A stretch of DNA of 29,661 nt from a virus: positions 1 through 29,661 of IMG/VR virus record IMGVR_UViG_3300028384_000564; one strand, written 5' to 3'. The first letter of the stretch is position 1. The number at the start of each line of letters is the position of its first letter. Of the stretch, positions 1-5,694 are shown piece by piece. The position numbers and the translations under genes are program-made. Under the pieces are notes generated by a model, which was given only the letters and a program-made list of their open reading frames with translations, was not told where the DNA came from and did no database searches.

Positions 1-54
1 ACGGTTCGTATCACTTCTAATGCAGCACAGAACTTGAAGATTAGGGTTGTATAA
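1..54 (+). CDS. 3' end of an upstream gene (partial)
   Basis: The reading frame is open from the first base and closes with TAA at 52-54, giving 17 residues that end in LKIRVV. It is the C-terminus of a protein that begins outside the window. The next gene starts two bases later, so it probably belongs to the same transcript. A tail or fibre protein would fit, because lysis genes often follow tail genes in podoviruses and a fibre gene opens at the far end of the window, but 17 residues identify nothing by themselves. Confidence 0.5.
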   Translation, partial: TVRITSNAAQNLKIRVV

Positions 55-55
55 A

Positions 56-247
56 ATGGACAAACGTACTGTTGCATCAGCGCATGAGCGCATTGACACT
101 ATAGAAAAGCAGATCGTTGCTATGAAAACGGAAATGGATATTCAGTTTCGTGATTTGTTTAATCGTGTAAAAAGACTAGAGGCAATTATGATCGGCTCAT
201 CGGCAGCTATAATTATTATGCTGTTAAGACTGAGCTTATCGGGATGA
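56..247 (+). CDS. XhlA-like coiled-coil/membrane protein of the lysis cassette
   Basis: This 63-residue protein has a charged heptad-like helix (about residues 8-42) followed by one hydrophobic segment (about 43-60, IMIGSSAAIIIMLL) and a very short tail. That layout matches the hemolysin XhlA family (PF10779), whose members sit beside holins and endolysins and help disrupt the membrane. The ATG at 56 is chosen because AGGG at 43-46 sits 9 bases upstream; an in-frame TTG at 47 is less likely. It is the first gene of a run of lysis genes. The family call rests on architecture and context; another C-tail-anchored lysis accessory protein is possible. Confidence 0.65.
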   Translation: MDKRTVASAHERIDTIEKQIVAMKTEMDIQFRDLFNRVKRLEAIMIGSSAAIIIMLLRLSLSG

Positions 248-251
248 TGAC

Positions 252-719
252 ATGCCTATTCTTGAGAGCATAGCCGCAGCAAACGCTGCGTTCTCTGTTA
301 TCAAGACAGCCTTATCAAATGGTAAGGAAACGGCAAACCTGATGGGGTCTATCGGCAAGTTTCTGAGTGCCGAAGAAGATATTAAATCTGCCGTTGAGCG
401 TAAAAAGAAAAACCCATTGACAGCTATTACTGGCGGTTCGCCTGGAGATTGGGAGGAGTTTCAGGCATTGGAGGACATCCGCCAGAAGCGCCTCGAACTC
501 GAGAGCTGGTGCAGATTAATGGCGCCGCCAGGCACATGGGACAGGTGGGTGTCCTATGAGGCCAAGGTGCGCAAGCAACGTGCCGATGCGAAGAAAGCAG
601 CTGAGAAAGCTAGGCAAGAGCGCATGGAAGCCATCGCCACATTCGCGGGAATTGCTATGGCAGTTCTTGTTTGTTTGCTCGGCGTGTATTACCTAGGCGT
701 TTATCTGGAGCGCTGGTGA
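252..719 (+). CDS. C-tail-anchored membrane protein of the lysis cassette, function unknown
   Basis: This protein of 155 residues has a soluble N-terminal domain (1-100, with a conserved-looking GDWEEFQALEDIRQKRLELE stretch and a WDRW motif), a highly charged Lys/Arg/Ala helix (103-127) and a single membrane segment near the C-terminus (128-150), leaving five residues outside. Similar proteins occur next to holins in marine podoviruses, but I know no assigned function. A role in lysis timing or as a spanin-like partner is possible. It is not a classical i-spanin, whose membrane segment is N-terminal. The stop TGA overlaps the ATG of the next gene, so the two are probably translationally coupled. 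Confidence 0.7.
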   Translation: MPILESIAAANAAFSVIKTALSNGKETANLMGSIGKFLSAEEDIKSAVERKKKNPLTAITGGSPGDWEEFQALEDIRQKRLELESWCRLMAPPGTWDRWVSYEAKVRKQRADAKKAAEKARQERMEAIATFAGIAMAVLVCLLGVYYLGVYLERW

Positions 720-883
720 TGTGGATACTTGTGTGGCTCAGTTTCATTGATAACAGGTTTGAGTATTATCAGCTTGGCGCATTCGGGACAGAGGCGCACT
801 GTAATAGAGCAAAGGCCAAGGCAGAGGTAATGGTTAAGAATGTCGGGCAAGCAGTCACCTGTTTTGCAATTGATAGAAATTAA
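719..883 (+). CDS. small protein with hydrophobic N-terminus, lysis region
   Basis: A 54-residue protein beginning MWILVWLSFI, a short hydrophobic N-terminus that could be a membrane anchor or weak signal. A polar body follows with two cysteines (C28 and C48), suggesting an extracytoplasmic disulphide. The start is fixed by the TGATG overlap with the preceding gene. Small proteins with this N-terminus and two cysteines are familiar in marine podovirus lysis cassettes, but none that I know has an assigned function. An outer spanin component is conceivable, but I see no lipobox. The next gene starts inside its 3' end. Confidence 0.55.
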   Translation: MWILVWLSFIDNRFEYYQLGAFGTEAHCNRAKAKAEVMVKNVGQAVTCFAIDRN

Positions 884-1169
884 GCCAGGTGTGTGGTGTG
901 TATACAAAAATGGAAAAGTTGCTATAATCACCACGCATAAACGAGTAGCGGAGCGTATCTATGCCAGCATTGACGAATATAAAATATTCCCGCGATTGAT
1001 GATGCTAGTTGTCACTATCTTAACCTATCAAAGCGTACACTGGTACATGTCATTGCCTGATCCTACGAATGGACAGGCTGGTTTGGTTAGCGTCTGCATG
1101 GGCGCACTGACAGGTTGCTTTGGTATCTGGATGAACAAGGAAGCTAAGACGGATCGGGGGTCGGTATGA
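840..1169 (+). CDS. putative holin with two membrane segments
   Basis: This protein of 109 residues has a polar N-terminal half (1-48) and two hydrophobic segments, about 51-70 (PRLMMLVVTILTYQSVHW) and 81-98 (GLVSVCMGALTGCFGIW), separated by a Pro-Asp-containing loop. It ends in a charged tail. The pattern resembles small holins of marine podoviruses, which form lesions in the inner membrane at lysis. The ATG at 840 overlaps the preceding gene by 44 bases and has AGAGG a little upstream. Its end overlaps the start of the next holin-like gene by four bases (ATGA type). The role is inferred from topology and neighbours. Confidence 0.65.
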   Translation: MSGKQSPVLQLIEIKPGVWCVYKNGKVAIITTHKRVAERIYASIDEYKIFPRLMMLVVTILTYQSVHWYMSLPDPTNGQAGLVSVCMGALTGCFGIWMNKEAKTDRGSV

Positions 1170-1510
1170 TTGGTCAGATAATCGGAAGCCTCGGCAGTCT
1201 GGCGACAGCTTGGGTAGATGGTAAAACAGCGGTACAAAAAGCCAATGCGGAGATCAAACTTAAACAGGCAACTGGTGAGATTGATTGGGAGCTTGAAGCT
1301 ATACGTTCTGCACAAAACTCATGGAAGGACGAACTTTGGACTATTGTGTTTGTTCTTATCCTTGCTGCTAACTTTGTGCCTAGCTTACAAGATACAATGG
1401 CACAGGGATTTGCTAACCTTGAGACAACCCCCCTCTGGGTACAGTGGGGGATGTATGCGTCCATTGCCGCCTCGTTTGGCATAAGAACTATGAGAGGGTT
1501 AAAGAAATGA
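1166..1510 (+). CDS. 3TM-type phage holin (PF11351-like)
   Basis: A 114-residue protein with an amphipathic N-terminus, a Lys/Glu-rich middle, a WKDE motif (53-56) directly before a membrane segment (57-74, WTIVFVLILAANFVP), and a second membrane segment (about 90-107). The WKDE-then-hydrophobic arrangement is typical of the holin-of-3TMs superfamily (PF11351) found beside endolysins in alphaproteobacterial phages and gene transfer agents. It should let the cytoplasmic endolysin reach peptidoglycan. Its stop codon TGA (1508-1510) overlaps an ATG at 1507. The endolysin frame lies in the same frame as this gene, two codons beyond the stop. Confidence 0.75.
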   Translation: MIGQIIGSLGSLATAWVDGKTAVQKANAEIKLKQATGEIDWELEAIRSAQNSWKDELWTIVFVLILAANFVPSLQDTMAQGFANLETTPLWVQWGMYASIAASFGIRTMRGLKK

Positions 1511-1516
1511 GCCTGG

Positions 1517-1864
1517 ATGGGTGGGCTGCGCACAATCGAGGATCAGCGTGAACTGGTCAAAAAGAAAGTATCGTTCACAATGAAATCTAAGCACATCGAG
1601 GGCAATGCTTTTGACGTTGTTGCGTATGTTGGTGCGCGTCCGAGCTGGGAGCTGGCATTGTATGACGATCTTGCCGACACAATAATTAAATCGGCAAAAG
1701 AGATCGGTGTTAAACAACTGAAGTGGGGCGGTGCCTGGCACATTGATAACATCCTGGAATGGGATGGCACGGCGCTAGAAGCTTACGACGATATGGTGAA
1801 AGTTCGCACTGACCAGGGCCGCAGAGTTTTCACTGACATGCCACACTTCCAAAAAGGAATTTGA
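1517..1864 (+). CDS. M15-family peptidase endolysin, N-terminally truncated
   Basis: This 115-residue zinc peptidase cuts peptidoglycan stem peptides. Visible motifs: GLRTIEDQ (3-10), the SKHIEGNAFD box with zinc ligands H26 and D33, WGGAWH (70-75), and DMPHF with catalytic D107 and zinc ligand H110. These match the M15 D-Ala-D-Ala carboxypeptidase/L-Ala-D-Glu peptidase endolysins. Those proteins normally carry roughly 35-45 more residues before the GLRT segment; here that part is absent. ATG 1517 has no good ribosome site, whereas the GAGGG near 1494-1498 fits an ATG at 1507 whose frame stops after 14 codons. The gene therefore looks N-terminally deleted, yet the active site is intact. Confidence 0.8.
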   Translation: MGGLRTIEDQRELVKKKVSFTMKSKHIEGNAFDVVAYVGARPSWELALYDDLADTIIKSAKEIGVKQLKWGGAWHIDNILEWDGTALEAYDDMVKVRTDQGRRVFTDMPHFQKGI

Positions 1865-1867
1865 TCG

Positions 1868-2041
1868 ATGGCTAAGAAACCTGGATTGTATGCAAACATT
1901 CATGCGAAACGAAAGCGGATCGCAGCTGGATCTGGCGAGAAAATGAGAAAGCCAGGTGAAGCTGGCGCGCCGAGCGCTAAGGATTTTGCCGACAGCGCAA
2001 AGACTGCGAAGAAACCTAAGCGTAAATCGATGATGGGTTAA
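1868..2041 (+). CDS. small basic protein with C-terminal KRKSMM motif
   Basis: A 57-residue, strongly basic protein beginning MAKKPGLYANIHAKRKRI and ending KPKRKSMMG, with an internal GSGEKMRKPGEAGAPSAKDF segment. The first half recalls a widespread small-protein family of marine phages (YANI..KR.RI..GS.EKMRKPG..GAP) of unknown function. It starts four bases after the endolysin stop, which implies one transcript. Its high Lys/Arg content would suit nucleic-acid or virion-internal binding, but that is a guess. The same terminal motif recurs in the next two genes. Confidence 0.7.
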   Translation: MAKKPGLYANIHAKRKRIAAGSGEKMRKPGEAGAPSAKDFADSAKTAKKPKRKSMMG

Positions 2042-2043
2042 TC

Positions 2044-2352
2044 ATGGCAAGGTCGGCAGCATGGCAGCGCAAAGAAGGTAAGAACCCAAGCGGCGGTCTA
2101 AATGAAAAGGGCCGTAAATCTTACGAGCGCGAGAACCCTGGATCTAATCTCAAAGCACCAGTGAAGAAGGGCAACAACCCACGCCGTGCATCTTTCCTGG
2201 CGCGCATGGGAAACATGAAGGGGCCAGAGCGTGATGGAAAAGGTAGACCGACCAGGCTACTTAAATCATTGCAAGCCTGGGGCGCTTCATCGAAAGCTGA
2301 TGCAAAGAAAAAAGCGAAGCGGATCTCAATGATGAACAAGAAGAAAGCATAA
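2044..2352 (+). CDS. DUF6321-like small basic protein
   Basis: A protein of 102 residues. The segment SAAWQRKEGKNPSGGLNEKG, followed by RKSYERENPGSNLKAPVKK and NPRRASFLARMGNMKGP, matches what I remember of the DUF6321 domain, which is common in marine phages and has no known function. The C-terminus is lysine-rich and carries RISMMNKKKA, echoing its neighbours. It begins two bases after the preceding stop and is clearly part of the same operon. Its basic charge and position suggest a virion or DNA-associated role, which I cannot demonstrate. Confidence 0.75.
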   Translation: MARSAAWQRKEGKNPSGGLNEKGRKSYERENPGSNLKAPVKKGNNPRRASFLARMGNMKGPERDGKGRPTRLLKSLQAWGASSKADAKKKAKRISMMNKKKA

Positions 2353-2353
2353 C

Positions 2354-2416
2354 ATGCCTGGTAAAAAAACAAAGCCTAAAAAGAAATCCATGATGGACAA
2401 AGGCTACGGAAAGTAA
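2354..2416 (+). CDS. 20-residue lysine-rich peptide
   Basis: A very short frame from ATG 2354 to TAA 2416 encodes MPGKKTKPKKKSMMDKGYGK. It follows the previous stop by one base and is the last frame before the hairpin at 2417. The KKKSMM motif is shared with the two genes upstream, which is the main argument that it is translated. It could be a separated C-terminal module of such a protein. No strong ribosome site of its own is visible, so translation would rely on coupling. Confidence 0.45.
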   Translation: MPGKKTKPKKKSMMDKGYGK

Positions 2417-2447
2417 AAGCCCTTGCAGTTTGAGGCTACAAGGGCTT
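2417..2447. terminator. bidirectional hairpin between convergent operons
   Basis: A perfect 9-bp stem, AAGCCCTTG (2417-2425) with CAAGGGCTT (2439-2447), encloses a 13-base loop directly after the plus-strand small-gene operon. Read on the minus strand the hairpin is followed by TTTTACTTT, a reasonable uridine-rich tail; on the plus strand the tail is not T-rich. It probably ends the leftward recombination operon as an intrinsic terminator and may also slow or stop rightward transcription. The 101 bases from 2448 to 2548 show no gene. Confidence 0.65.
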
Positions 2448-2548
2448 CCCATATCCAACGATCCGAGGAGACCAATCCCCAGGTGAGAGCAACGTATTAG
2501 AGTAAATACAAAAACATAATACGTTAAGTTGCAATCCTGGTCAATAAT

Positions 2549-2752
2549 TTACTCAGGCCGTAGCCTTGGCTTAATCGATGCAGACAATGTGCCTGTATCC
2601 TTGCACAAAATATCAGCTGGTAACACGTTAGATATTTCCTCAGCTGCGCGCACCAGCTCGTAGCATTTGTCTGCGCTGTTCACCAGGATATGGCTTTCCA
2701 TTTGATAGCCGTTCAGCATGTAGAAAATTGTAAAGATATAGTAAGTTGTCAT
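2549..2752 (-). CDS. small conserved-looking phage protein with hydrophobic N-terminus
   Basis: This 67-residue protein starts MTTYYIFTIFYMLNGYQMES, a short hydrophobic strand or helix. It has two cysteines (C32 in DKCYEL, C50 in ILCKDTG) and ends SASIKPRLRPE. The combination C-x-DTG with a terminal S-x-S-[IL]-R/K-P tail is familiar from small proteins in alphaproteobacterial phages, function unknown. It is the last gene of the leftward recombination operon and is separated from the next gene upstream by a 95-base structured spacer. Confidence 0.55.
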   Translation of the reverse strand: MTTYYIFTIFYMLNGYQMESHILVNSADKCYELVRAAEEISNVLPADILCKDTGTLSASIKPRLRPE

Positions 2753-2785
2753 TGCCTCTGCCTCTCAGTTTGTTAGATTGTTTTG

Positions 2786-2843
2786 GTGGGTGGTGGCATT
2801 CCCAAGCCCAAGTTATAGTCCGACCATATATAACGCCACCCAC
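2786..2843. other. imperfect long hairpin in the spacer between two minus-strand genes
   Basis: The arms GTGGGTGGTGGCATT (2786-2800) and AACGCCACCCAC (2832-2843) pair over about 12 bases with a small bulge. The inner arms TTATA (2813-2817) and TATAA (2829-2833) offer a competing or extended pairing. No T-rich tail follows in either direction, so it is a weak terminator candidate. It could stabilise or process the leftward mRNA. Short frames across it have no coding character. Confidence 0.4.
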
Positions 2844-2847
2844 ACGA

Positions 2848-3111
2848 TCACTCCCAAGGCGCTGGCTGTACGGATACCCCGCTCGATCTCACGCCTGGTC
2901 TCTTATCTTTTTTAACGCTTGTGTATTTTTCTCCGTACCGCTTGGGAAACCTAATACCAAGCTCATAGGCCCACTTTCTCAGCGAACGTGGATCCATGTC
3001 TAGCTCTCTCGCAGCGTCAGTCATGTATAAATTATTGACGCTTTTGATTAATTCATGCAGCTCTTGTCTGTGCCGAGCCGCTAACTCTTTGTAACTTTCT
3101 ATCTTTGCCAC
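2848..3111 (-). CDS. small helix-turn-helix protein
   Basis: An 87-residue protein read from a GTG at 3111, overlapping the 3' end of the upstream gene by 13 bases. Residues about 30-50 (MTDAARELDMDPRSLRKWAY) form a clear helix-turn-helix of the kind used by small phage DNA-binding proteins, preceded by a charged helix (7-25) and followed by a basic tail. The longer frame that begins at 3174 would start inside the Gln-rich coding repeat and is unlikely. It may regulate the recombination operon or act with its enzymes; the sequence does not decide this. Confidence 0.65.
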   Translation of the reverse strand: MAKIESYKELAARHRQELHELIKSVNNLYMTDAARELDMDPRSLRKWAYELGIRFPKRYGEKYTSVKKDKRPGVRSSGVSVQPAPWE

Positions 3112-3485
3112 GGCGCTGCTTGTTGCTGTGGTTGCTGCCACTGTTGCTGTTGAGGGGCCGGTTGTTGCTGCCATTGTTGCTGTGGTGGTTGCTGTTGTTG
3201 CTGCGGCTGCATGTCCCGATCATTTGGAAACAGGTTCCAGGATCCGATCTTAGGCCAGTTGCGCGCATCATCTCCGCGCCGGGCTTTAATCTGCACGTTT
3301 ACTTTCAGCTTGTGCTGCACCATCAGCTGGTGGATCTGATCTATAGCCGCAAGAGCTTCCGGGTTATCCTTCATCTCTATTGGTTCGTTAATCCAGGCGG
3401 ATGCTGCCATGTCTACATTCTGACCGTTATCCATATAGCCTTGTATCTGTAACCGGCTGTTTCCTAGTTGTGGTTTGTTGCTCAT
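3099..3485 (-). CDS. Gln-rich-tailed protein of the recombination operon (ssDNA-binding-like)
   Basis: A protein of 128 residues. Residues 1-90 look like a compact beta-rich domain (MSNKPQLGNSRLQIQGYMDN, then KVNVQIKARR and NWPKIGSWNLFPND). Residues 92-128 are almost entirely Gln, Pro, Trp and Ala, ending in APWQR. A small folded domain with a flexible low-complexity tail directly behind an annealing protein recalls single-strand DNA-binding proteins, but I see no unambiguous OB-fold signature, so the role is inferred from context. It starts within an ATGA overlap with the annealing-protein gene. The tail may vary in length through slippage of its CAG/CAA-type codons. Confidence 0.7.
   Translation of the reverse strand: MSNKPQLGNSRLQIQGYMDNGQNVDMAASAWINEPIEMKDNPEALAAIDQIHQLMVQHKLKVNVQIKARRGDDARNWPKIGSWNLFPNDRDMQPQQQQQPPQQQWQQQPAPQQQQWQQPQQQAAPWQR
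3101..3212 (-). repeat. CAG/CAA-type low-complexity coding repeat
   Basis: This stretch is made largely of TTG/CTG triplets on the plus strand (CAA/CAG on the coding strand) with scattered CCA and TGG. It encodes the Gln/Pro/Trp tail of the gene at 3099-3485. The near-periodicity of three makes it prone to replication slippage. It also produces long open frames on the opposite strand and in a second minus frame; these are artefacts of the repeat. Confidence 0.7.
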
Positions 3486-4096
3486 AGCATTGCCTTTCTC
3501 TTGTTAAATTCTTGTTCAAGTTTCGCATAAAGATCCGGGCGATCTTCATTCATGCGGTTTAGCCCACTGTCGTAGTAGTCCTCCCATTGTTTCAGGTGCT
3601 CCAGGACAGTGATAGTCTTTAGTTCTGCAAGCCTCTCGTCAAGATAACTTTGCATACCATCATCTACCGCCAGGTGTTGCGGCATAGGAGATTGACGCTG
3701 AGGTGGCGGGGGCGGGGTTTGCTGATCGTCGTTGTGCGGCACATCTTCCCCGGCATAAATGTATAATCCCAGGCCATGCAGCGCGATTGCTTTTACCCAG
3801 CAACGCATCCGAGCATCGTTGATCTGCCTGGCGTTTGGGTTCTGGATTGCTTTATTGCTGTGATCCATTACCGGAAGCCACATCATATGGGTCAGCTCTT
3901 CAATCGTTACACTGACACGCACCTCTCTTGTGCCGTCTGGAAACACAACGTCCTCGAGGATCTCAAACGTTGCGCCAGGGTATTTGTCTTTGACCTGTTG
4001 CCAGGCCCATGACCAGGACAAGTAACTAAACCGCCCCTTCTTTTCTATTTTGTTGCCCACGTCAATGCCGGACAAATCTTTCCATGCTGTGCTCAT
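3482..4096 (-). CDS. DUF1071 single-strand annealing protein
   Basis: A 204-residue recombinase that anneals complementary single strands after exonuclease resection. The conserved block SYLSWSWAWQQ (24-34), the strand WLPVMDHSNKAIQNPNAR (73-90) and the signature MRCWVKAIALHGLGLYIYAGEDVP (97-120) are characteristic of DUF1071 (PF06378), a branch of phage annealing proteins. A proline-rich linker (about 126-135) precedes a helical C-terminal part. The start at 4096 is chosen for its GGAG ribosome site and ATGA overlap with the exonuclease; a longer in-frame start at 4156 lies inside that gene. Together with its neighbours it forms a two-component recombination system. Confidence 0.9.
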   Translation of the reverse strand: MSTAWKDLSGIDVGNKIEKKGRFSYLSWSWAWQQVKDKYPGATFEILEDVVFPDGTREVRVSVTIEELTHMMWLPVMDHSNKAIQNPNARQINDARMRCWVKAIALHGLGLYIYAGEDVPHNDDQQTPPPPPQRQSPMPQHLAVDDGMQSYLDERLAELKTITVLEHLKQWEDYYDSGLNRMNEDRPDLYAKLEQEFNKRKAML

Positions 4097-5082
4097 CTTA
4101 ATACTCCTGCTAATTTTTTCGCTCGGCGCAGCACGTCCGGGTGTAGGTCGCGCCACACAAAGCTGTCTCCAAAATGAGGATCACAGAGTTTTAATAATTG
4201 TTCTGTGTTTTCTGTGACCATCATTAGTTTTTCCCGGCGCACACACGCCGCGATAACATCTTGCAATGCATATTCTAACTGCTCAATCGTTGCCTCAAAC
4301 ACACGATAGCCTAACCGATTTGCGTAAACAATGCGAGGGATCTTGCCGGTGATGTGCCAATACCCGGCTATCTGCATCAGGTGCATCTGCTTTATATCTT
4401 TCGGCAAGCTGTTGGATCTCGGGCTGTCAGTATCAACGCCGGTATCCCATTGCGTCTTAAGCTCGACGGCTCCCTCCTGGTAATCTCCAAAGCCCAGGTA
4501 ATCTAGCTCGCAGCCTGGCAGCTGACCGCGCAGCTCAGTCTGCCCGATGATTTGGTTGGCACCCTGCATTGCTTCTTTCAATCCCGCATGAGCATTCTCG
4601 CAGACCAGCTCAAACTCGCAGTGTGCAATCTCATCGCCTTTCTTCAAAGCTTTACCGTCAGCTCCAAACCTAACTTTCTGACGGCCCTCGATCTGCGCTG
4701 CGGTTTTATCCTGGTCAATCCAGGATCCGGTTTGCAATCCAGCTAACACGTTCACTGCTTCACTGTATGCCTCAGATGGCATGGCGCCCTCGATCAGCAT
4801 GAGGTCGCAAAAGTATTCAACGGCCCGACCTGATGCCATGTTTATGTTGTCCTGGAATTGCGTCTTGCCGAGATAATCCTGGTAGTATCCGCCTTGCTCA
4901 AGCACGGCCTCTGCATTTGATTTGACACCTTCTGCCTCATCTCTTAGCACTTTCAATGCCTGGCTGCGCTCCGGTCGAATGATGCCCTTCTGAAAAAAAG
5001 TGTAGAAATCTGGGGTACTTGGCTGCGAATGGTGGTAATATCCCTTGCTGTACGCCCACTTTTTAGAATTACTTATCGACAT
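4093..5082 (-). CDS. PD-(D/E)XK exonuclease of the recombination module
   Basis: A protein of 329 residues of the RecB/Cas4/lambda-exonuclease-like class. The core is visible: GRAVE (85-89), CELDYLGFGD with catalytic D194, and AVELKT with E207 and K209, followed by the helix QMHLMQIAGYWHITGK that usually supports the active site. It would resect double-stranded ends so that the annealing protein, translated from an overlapping frame, can load. It is the first gene of the leftward operon, divergent from the regulator at 5155. A role in concatemer formation or in recombination with other phages is expected from the pairing. Alternatives are other Cas4-like nucleases of the same fold. Confidence 0.88.
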   Translation of the reverse strand: MSISNSKKWAYSKGYYHHSQPSTPDFYTFFQKGIIRPERSQALKVLRDEAEGVKSNAEAVLEQGGYYQDYLGKTQFQDNINMASGRAVEYFCDLMLIEGAMPSEAYSEAVNVLAGLQTGSWIDQDKTAAQIEGRQKVRFGADGKALKKGDEIAHCEFELVCENAHAGLKEAMQGANQIIGQTELRGQLPGCELDYLGFGDYQEGAVELKTQWDTGVDTDSPRSNSLPKDIKQMHLMQIAGYWHITGKIPRIVYANRLGYRVFEATIEQLEYALQDVIAACVRREKLMMVTENTEQLLKLCDPHFGDSFVWRDLHPDVLRRAKKLAGVLR

Positions 5083-5097
5083 GCTTGCATCTTTCGT

Positions 5098-5128
5098 TTG
5101 ACAGATTATGTCATTAAGTAGTAAATGA
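5098..5128 (+). promoter_or_regulatory. rightward promoter with TTGACAG-N4-TGTCA operator
   Basis: TTGACA (5098-5103) is followed by a 17-base spacer and GTAAAT (5121-5126) as a possible -10 box, with the Cro-like gene 29 bases beyond. The -35 box is the left arm of an imperfect palindrome TGACA-GATTA-TGTCA (5099-5113). The same design occurs near 9088 and 9844. A second small inverted repeat, TCATT (5111-5115) with AATGA (5124-5128), spans the -10 region. On the minus strand TTGTTC, an 18-base gap and CATAAT could serve the exonuclease operon, so one regulator bound here could affect both directions. Confidence 0.6.
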
Positions 5129-5154
5129 GAACAAACATTGCAAGGAGTTTTTTT

Positions 5155-5358
5155 ATGACACTGGAAGATTGGCGAAACAAGAAGGGCTTGTCCTACTCGC
5201 AGCTGGCGAAAAAGCTAGGGGCTTCTCATGCCACTGTTGTGCGGAGGTGGTGTCTACCATCGAGCCACAAAGACCGGATGATACCGGCGCATAAATTTAT
5301 GACGATCATACAAGAGAGCACTCTCGGTGAAGTCACAGCTAATGATTTCTACAGGTGA
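5155..5358 (+). CDS. Cro/C1-type helix-turn-helix regulator
   Basis: A 67-residue protein (MTLEDWRNKKGLSYSQLAKK...) with the pattern S-Y-S-Q-L-A-K-K-L-G-A-S-H-A-T-V-x-R-W at residues 13-31, a canonical XRE-family helix-turn-helix. The start is set by AGGAG seven bases upstream of ATG 5155; a longer in-frame start at 5125 would run through the probable -10 region. It is the first gene of the rightward early operon, directly downstream of a palindromic promoter, and divergent from the recombination genes. That is the usual position of a phage switch regulator. Autoregulation is likely. It lacks a C-terminal oligomerisation or cleavage domain, so it resembles Cro more than CI. Confidence 0.85.
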   Translation: MTLEDWRNKKGLSYSQLAKKLGASHATVVRRWCLPSSHKDRMIPAHKFMTIIQESTLGEVTANDFYR

Positions 5359-5361
5359 TCT

Positions 5362-5694
5362 ATGGGCGGGAAAGCGGCAAGAGATAAAGGCGCAGCCTAC
5401 GAGCGGGAGATTGTAAACTGGCACCGGGAGCGTGGCGTTGAAGCTGAGCGGATCCCATTGTCCGGGGCGATGAAAGGAAACTATGCGAGTGACATAAAGC
5501 TGGGGCCAGCTCTGGCCCTTACAGCTGAGTGCAAGCGCAGAGCGAGAGCGTACCAGGATCTATATGATGCGCTCGACCAGGACGACAGCGATATGCTGTT
5601 TGTTCGCAAAGATCGGGAGCGCACCCTGGTAGTGCTTCCCCTGGAAACTTACGAGGCATTTCTACAATGGATTGGATGGATACAGAAAAAGTAA
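5362..5694 (+). CDS. Holliday-junction-resolvase-like PD-(D/E)XK nuclease
   Basis: A 110-residue protein with the small resolvase pattern: KGAAYEREIVNW (E14/E16), RIPLSG (30-35), D44 in SDI, and the E-x-K motif ECKRR (E56, K58), followed by VVLPL. This matches the archaeal Hjc-like/phage resolvase group, which nicks branched DNA during recombination and packaging. Its length is typical. It follows the Cro-like gene by three bases, placing a junction-cutting enzyme beside the divergent exonuclease/annealing operon. A VRR-type or other PD-(D/E)XK nuclease of unknown specificity is the main alternative. Confidence 0.8.
   Translation: MGGKAARDKGAAYEREIVNWHRERGVEAERIPLSGAMKGNYASDIKLGPALALTAECKRRARAYQDLYDALDQDDSDMLFVRKDRERTLVVLPLETYEAFLQWIGWIQKK

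Noticed and set aside
1507-1551. ATG 1507 as the real endolysin start with a programmed frameshift
   Set aside because: The 14-codon frame shows no slippery sequence and no resemblance to lysin N-termini. I record the deletion explanation instead.
2640-2843. Minus-strand frame overlapping the small gene at 2549-2752
   Set aside because: It begins at a GTG within the hairpin spacer and reads Pro/His/Arg-rich sequence; the frame at 2549-2752 has better protein character.
2848-3174. Longer version of the helix-turn-helix gene starting at 3174
   Set aside because: The extra N-terminus (Ala/Thr/Ser-rich) comes from the Gln repeat read in another frame; GTG 3111 near the end of the upstream gene is more reasonable.
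3105-3452. Plus-strand leucine-rich frame that looks like membrane segments
   Set aside because: It is the complement of the CAG/CAA repeat, which produces runs of Leu codons on the other strand.
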